From: Aptenodytes patagonicus
Taxonomy: Eukaryota > Chordata > Aves > Sphenisciformes > Spheniscidae
Assembly (NCBI RefSeq): GCF_965638725.1
Contig: NC_134950.1
Location: forward strand, 137,011,636 to 137,075,635
Direction of reading: 5' to 3'
DNA length: 64,000 nucleotides
Positions 58,401 to 64,000 of the stretch are shown here, piece after piece. Under the pieces are notes generated by a model. That model worked only from the letters and a program-made list of their open reading frames with translations. It searched no databases and had not been told where the DNA came from. Position 1 is the stretch's first letter. Every line of letters begins with the position of its first letter. The translations under genes were made by a program, and so were the position numbers.

Positions 58401-61400
58401 TGACAGGATTTTCTTATTAGCATCTGATCTGTGTTTCTTGGCGAGATGTTTGGCCCTGAGCATATAATCAATAGTTTGCCAAAACATAAGTTCAGTGGGA
58501 TAGCTTCTCAATTTTATACAGAAGCTTTTCTGGATTCACACCTTTTTTTTTTCCTATGGCTTAGTGCATTTACAAGAGATGATTTCTGATGGAAATAAAC
58601 ATTCCCCTTCTGCCAAAAGTGAATGTAAAACTTACGGCCATGCACCATAAAAATCAGCTTCCTACTTTAACAGAAAGTTTTAGATGATGGGGAAAATGTG
58701 CCTGAGGACAGCATGGAGCTTGGAGCAGGAAGATGTTTGTCTGAAACAATATAATAATTTATTTTTAAATGACAAGCCTTTTCTCTCCAGAATTATGAAA
58801 GTTGTTGTACTTGGATTATGGAAAGACATGATGCATTTTGGAATAGGCTTTTTGTTTAGGACATTTCTTCTGCAATTTGCTTTGATCTCAGCAAAACATG
58901 TGGGTGAGCATTGCTAGAGGGGGACCTTGTGTTTCAGTCCTGTCAAAGCACATTCTTTGCAGAACATATTGGAAAAAGCTAAGTAATTAAAAAAAAAAAA
59001 AGCCCTGTGCGTGTACGTTTCTCCTTGCCATAACGTTGTCCATCTTCAAGCCATGGGTGTCCATGCCAGCTCTCCAAATTCATCACAAGTGTCAGTATCT
59101 GTCAGGCCTTTGTTTTAGGGACAAAACGCCAGATAAGGGCTTCTTCCCAAGTCCAAGCTCAAACTAGTTTTGATACCCCAGGAAAAGACACCAAGCTAAG
59201 TTTGGAGCAAAGTAGAAAAGCTGTTGGTCTACCCTTTTATTGTGTTGGTTTTTTTCTCATATTTGTCTCCATGTTAATATTGCTTTAACAATTCTTTCAC
59301 TGGCTGGTCCCCCTAACCCTTATGCTGGTGACTGGATGCTTTGGTTGATGGCTCTCCGTGCAACGGTCTGCTGGCCAGCTTTATTCAAGAAAGGACACAC
59401 GGGTGAAAAAGAAGCTAGGGAGGAGACATGAAGTGCTTTTCTGAACCCCAGCAAATTGGCTCCGCAGCCAGACAGTTGCAGAGACTTTAAAAAGCCAAGC
59501 TTATCTGCAGAACTGATGAAGAAAGTATTGCAATTAGACTGACATTTTATACAGAAATATAGGTCATTTGCCATGTACCCTTCTGACTCTGGTTTCTTCC
59601 CTTTGCGTCATAGTGACCGATCATCTAACCTGTATGTATCGTTTTAGCTCCTAAAACAGTGACTCAGTTTATAATCAGGATCAAGTGCCTCCAGCTTGGA
59701 GATACCTTTCAAACCCGCATGTCTGGATTCACAAATACAACCAATATATGAGAGCTGGAGAAAACACTCAGATAAAAGTGATATTTTAATTTTAAAAATT
59801 AAAAAAAGGAAGAAGGGAATGAAGCTTTGTGAAAACATCTGTGAATTTGCTTTCCCTTGTCTTCAGCTCTGGCTCCAGGGCCTCCTTAGTGAGAATGACA
59901 CCTAGCAGGATGATTACTCATGAAAAGAGGGACAACCTTGTAACCCTGGGGGCATTATCATGTACTGCATACGTAAAACTGTTCACCCAGGATAGCTCTG
60001 ATGCCGCAGGTTTACCGACCTGACTGCTTACTGGGGATTTTCTTGCATTGCTATGTTGGAAAGCTACTTTCTTCTTCTAGAGGCAGCATTTGTCTCTGCT
60101 TGCGCTCTATTTTCTTAGTCATTAGCAGTGAATGCATCAGCTGCCACTTCTCCTTGGGCAACAGCAGTGACTACGACCACAACGGAAACCCAGTCTCCTC
60201 ACAGTCCCTTCCTTTGCTTTTGTTACACAAGATTTCATAATGATCACAATGTGCGATCTTACTCAGCTTAGGTTTCTTTACAGATAGCTGATTTAGATGT
60301 GAGAAAGTTCAAAACTCATTCATACAATAAAACTTGACTAGACACCACCTTATTACAATAAACAGGTAAAATAGAAATGAAAATCCACTTTAAAATCAAT
60401 TTTATAGGATCTCTTCTCTTTTTTCCCAGGTTTCTCTGATGGGACAAGGAAAGCAAAGAAATGTCTCTTGGTTAAAATACCTTGTCCTTTAAGCTTTTCC
60501 CCATCTCTTCAGAGCCACATGGTAAATTGCTTGCAACTGAAGTAATCAGAAATAGTTTCACTGAAAGAAGGCTTAAAAAACTGAAAAAACCTAACAAAAT
60601 TGGAGATTAAACTTAACTTAACAATGCTCTTGAAATACTTGAGCACACTGTATTCCAGGAACTCAGTTTATCCTCTTGCATTGAACTACACAGTTTCAGG
60701 TATAATTATGGAAATAGTGAAAGATCTCCGGGAGTTAATAACAGTTATTGAACCACACACTCAGCTAAAATAATTATTTTGGCCACACAGTAAGCAGGCA
60801 GCTTTCGTTAGAAGCAAACCTCCAAACACTTAAACCATGCCACCCCAAATCAGAAAAGATGAGAGTGCACTGTAATGGCGAATAAAAAAGGGAGTAAACC
60901 CACCTGTTTATTGTTCACAGTCAGGCAAGGAGAAGGTGATAAAGTCTCTAATGCCCCCATGTTAGCTAGTTCCTTGACAGCTTCTCACTTACCCTCCCAA
61001 TGCACAGGCTTGTTGAAAAATAGATGCAGCAGAGGAACTGACTGCAAAACTCTCTGGGGCTCTGAGGAGAATTAGTTGCCTTCCTCAGGAAAGTTACTCC
61101 GGTGGTGTAAATTTTGTCAAATTGAAAGAGATGGGTCTGGCAAGTCAAGTGATATAAAAACACTAACCCAGGACTTCCAAAACTCATAACTCTGCAATTG
61201 CCTCGTGGGCTGGGAAATCTGGAGCTTGAAGATCCCTATAGTCACCTGGGGCTGGACTTAACACACAGCCTCAAGGACTTTACAGCCAAAAAGAAGAAAT
61301 AGTTTTACCAGCAGTCTTGCTTCTACCTGTTTTTGCCTTGGAGAATCACTGGGTTCCCAAGAGAGTAGAAATTCTTGTGGTGAAGTCTCTTTCCCCTCTC

Positions 61401-64000
61401 CCCCCAAGCTAACATGTCACAAGACAATGTTTTTGCTACAAATGAAGGTTTACACAAGTGGAAATGTCTTTTTTTTTTTTTAATAAAAAAAGAGGGAGTC
61501 CACTGTTAGTGGGGATTGCAGAAGCATGGACTATCTGCAGTTTGTACTGTGCAAAGAGAAAAGACTGTTCATAGTTGAGACTAAATTTATTTGCACCTTA
61601 AGGGCAAGTTATCCAAGAGGCTCTTTACCTAGCAGCTCTGCCAGCTTGCAGGGCCTGTGCTCGAGATCGGCAGCATGCTATCGCAACAGCATGCGATGCA
61701 CACTCATAGCATTGCTAAGGCAGCTAAAAATATTGCAGGAGAATAAACAAGCAGGGATCTGTAAAAAGTTTGTGTGCCAATAGATGTCACTGTTGCATAT
61801 CTTATGTAGCTTTATAGTTCTAGCAAACGCTATCTGGCCTAGCTGTGCTGGGAAGGGACTGTATGTGTGTCCTATTTTGTTTCATAGACTCTTGTCTATG
61901 TTTTTTTATATATAAGCCTGTCCATATGACACAGGACAAGTAAACTGGGGCATCCACTGCCTAGTGCTTCATCAGCTAGATTGTAAAAAGTAAGTTTTAT
62001 CTGTCACATAACGATTAAAGCAGACCTTTACCATTGATCTGTTTGAATTTGCAGGCCTGGCAATCAGCAATACCATCTGCAACAGAGCTGATAATCAGAC
62101 TTCACAGAGATAACAAAGGTGAAACCGAGGAGCCGCACATGGCAGCCCACAGCCAGTCCAGTGTCTCAGCTGGCGCTGAGATAATACCTGCTCACGTGCC
62201 GTGTTGTTGTGGGCCCATACAACCAAGAGCAGGGCTTGGCACGGCTTTTTGGCAACCCCTGTGTCTGACTCATGCTCCGAGAGAAATACCAGAACACTCC
62301 TCTGTTAAAGCACCGGGAAAAGGCGCCTCTTCATCGCCGGACGCATCAGCTGGAGACTCCGCTTTGCGGGGAGGAGAGCTTTTCAGGGGGTTTTATTCTC
62401 TCACCAGGGATTTGCTTTCCATTACTTGCCAGATCATTCATCCTGGCCATCTCCTTTCACTCTGCAGCCCCCTCTCATGCTCCTGCATCTCTGGTTACAT
62501 AGCAGGGGAATCACAGAAAACGTTGCTATAATTAATGTGCCACTTCAGGATCCTGTCCTGCCTATGCTCTCATTCTTGGCTAATGACTCATCCCCTCTTT
62601 TATTCCCCCTTATGGCAATCAATGTGCATCAGTGCCTTTACCCCAAATGGTAATGTTTTTATTAAGGACATCGAGCATATCCCTTGCGCGGTGATGCCAG
62701 GTAGAACACAAGCGGTTTTGATCCTACCAGCGTAACCAGAAAATCCAAAGAGGGTTTTTGGCCTCCTGAATTTCCTGCATCTCATTAGACTGTCCGGCGC
62801 ACATCTGTAACAGCTCACAACCAGGCCTGTCAGCACATGGCTCATTAAAAAGCCATGGCTGCCAGCTTCTTTTGGCCTAAATCCTTCCCTTCACTGCGTA
62901 ATACAAATACTGGTCTGTGCGCTGAGTACCTTCGTGGGAGCTTGAGGGAAACAAAAGCAATCTCTTATCAGACGGTTCGGTTCTCCGTGGGTGTCAGTGT
63001 GTGCTGATGTGCAATAGCCTTTGCACTCCTCAAGAGTGGGAAAGTGGAAAATCCCCATGGATGAGACTCTGACCTGAGGAATTTGCCTTGTAAATTACAC
63101 AGAAGGGTCCAACTGGTAAGAAGGTTTTGTTTTGTCCTCCTGCATTTTTTTTTCATTTCCTCTCCTTCCCCAATCATATCATATACAACTTGCAAGGTAT
63201 ATACTTAAAAAAAAAAAAGGGAAAAATATATGAGGATTTAAATCAGGGCTATTATTTCCAATCCCCCTTTACTCTGTCCCAATGAAAAACCATTTCTGGC
63301 AAATTATTAGAATTTAATTCTTGGAGCATGTGAGCTACTAAACTTATGTCAAAAGCCAGAATACCTCAAACTTTAGCTGCCTTGAAACCTTTGTCATCCC
63401 AGTAATGAAAGCTGGAGGTACAGACTGAGTATCATCACCTTGCCCTGCTAATACCGCTCTTCCTCAGGAATCTCAGACATTTCCTGCATTGGGGATCCAG
63501 AGAATTTCTCATGAAAACATTGCTCAAGATCTATTTTGGCTAAAACCATCTTGATTTATGGCAACTTAAAAATATTTTCAACTGTCTGTTGAAGCATTAA
63601 AAAGCTCTCAGAGTTTTATGGGCATGTATTAAGGAAGGAGGAAGAGTGGCTTTTTATTTAATACTAGCAAGTTGGGTGTTGGTTTTTTTTAACAGTAAAA
63701 ATGTTAAAATCAGGTAATCAAACCAAATATGGATGAAAACATAGATGACACCTCTTCTTTCTCCTCCGGACCCAATTTGTCCCACGAGCAAGAACATCCG
63801 AGGGGCAAGGCTCGCTCAGAAGGCCCATACAGGGCACTACTAGCAGCCCTGGACCCCAGCTGTCTCCCGTGGGAGAAGGGGGGTGGAAGGGGTGTCCTAC
63901 CTGGGACATCCCCTGCAGCAGTTCAGGGGATCTGCTGGGGCAGTGCAGGTGGTGGCCGTGCTGGGCAGGTGCAGAGCAGCAGGGCCATCCTCATCACGCT
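52406..64000. other. AT-rich DNA, no gene recognised
   Basis: No coding gene, RNA gene or clear transposon was recognised. A TACA/TGTA tract lies at about 52,463-52,486, A-runs at about 58,989-59,001 and 63,208-63,218, a T-run at about 61,470-61,481, and GC-richer DNA at about 62,150-62,380 and 63,770-64,000. A 165-codon open frame at 62,034-62,531 has no recognisable domain. Upstream exons of the minus-strand ABCB remnant would be expected here if they survive; I could not identify any by eye. Confidence 0.4.
62530..62940. promoter_or_regulatory. Candidate conserved non-coding element
   Basis: This is a repeat-free stretch of balanced composition with motifs typical of vertebrate enhancers: CTCATTAAAAAGCCATGG, TTTTTATTAAGGACATCG, ATGACTCAT (AP-1-like) and CAGCTCACAAC. 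It stands out from the surrounding AT-rich DNA. The call rests on visual impression only; no alignment was possible. Confidence 0.2.

Noticed and set aside
62034..62531. 165-codon + strand open frame
   Set aside because: No recognisable domain, no splice or promoter context, and an ordinary amino-acid mix. Length alone is within chance for 64 kb.
1..64000. CRISPR arrays, bacterial operons, tRNA and rRNA genes
   Set aside because: None seen. The tandem repeats at 51,089-51,460 lack regular spacers and lie within an LTR element. The only tRNA-like match is the retroelement primer site.

Overview
The window looks like nuclear DNA from a bird. It carries several chicken-repeat-1 (CR1) LINE fragments of different ages, one with the typical avian CR1 3' end near 36,000. 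It also carries avian-type endogenous retrovirus LTRs with TG...CA termini, and a two-exon SP8 transcription factor gene. Beyond about 15 kb the base composition is AT-rich and gene-poor, like a vertebrate gene desert. No prokaryotic feature is present.

Layout: 1-5,165 is upstream DNA of SP8, with two GC/CpG-rich blocks (about 960-2,330 and 4,395-5,165) and an AT-rich, homeodomain-motif-rich stretch (about 2,640-3,010). A perfect 33-bp inverted repeat (5,166-5,257) sits just before the SP8 promoter. SP8 runs on the + strand. Exon 1 codes only seven residues (5,437-5,457), a 1,037-bp GC-rich intron follows, and exon 2 (6,495-7,982) encodes nearly the whole protein, including the Sp box, Buttonhead box and three C2H2 zinc fingers. 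A long AT-rich 3' UTR probably ends near 9,630. CpG-rich patches continue to about 14.8 kb and include a perfect 82-bp palindrome (13,559-13,640). From there to the end the DNA is mostly AT-rich and intergenic or intronic.

At 47,344-48,714 on the minus strand lie two adjacent exons of the first nucleotide-binding domain of an ABCB (P-glycoprotein) transporter. One is open with good splice sites; the other has three in-frame stops and a damaged Walker B motif. In mammals ABCB5 lies next to SP8 in convergent orientation, which matches this layout, so I read this as a decayed ABCB5.

Mobile DNA: a nearly intact, recent LTR element (49,822-52,400) has two 592-bp LTRs that differ at three positions by eye, a 5-bp target duplication, a tRNA-Lys-type primer site, and a 1.4-kb internal region without recognisable gag, pol or env. 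A solo LTR of a related family lies at 21,739-22,283. CR1 fragments lie at about 22,860, 32,410, 35,470, 43,465, 44,096 and 45,227.

The only gene that appears functional is SP8. I found no clearly new biological system. The most unusual items are the two perfect inverted repeats in the SP8 CpG domain, the decayed ABCB exons, and the young non-coding LTR element with its internal 50-bp and 166-bp tandem repeats.
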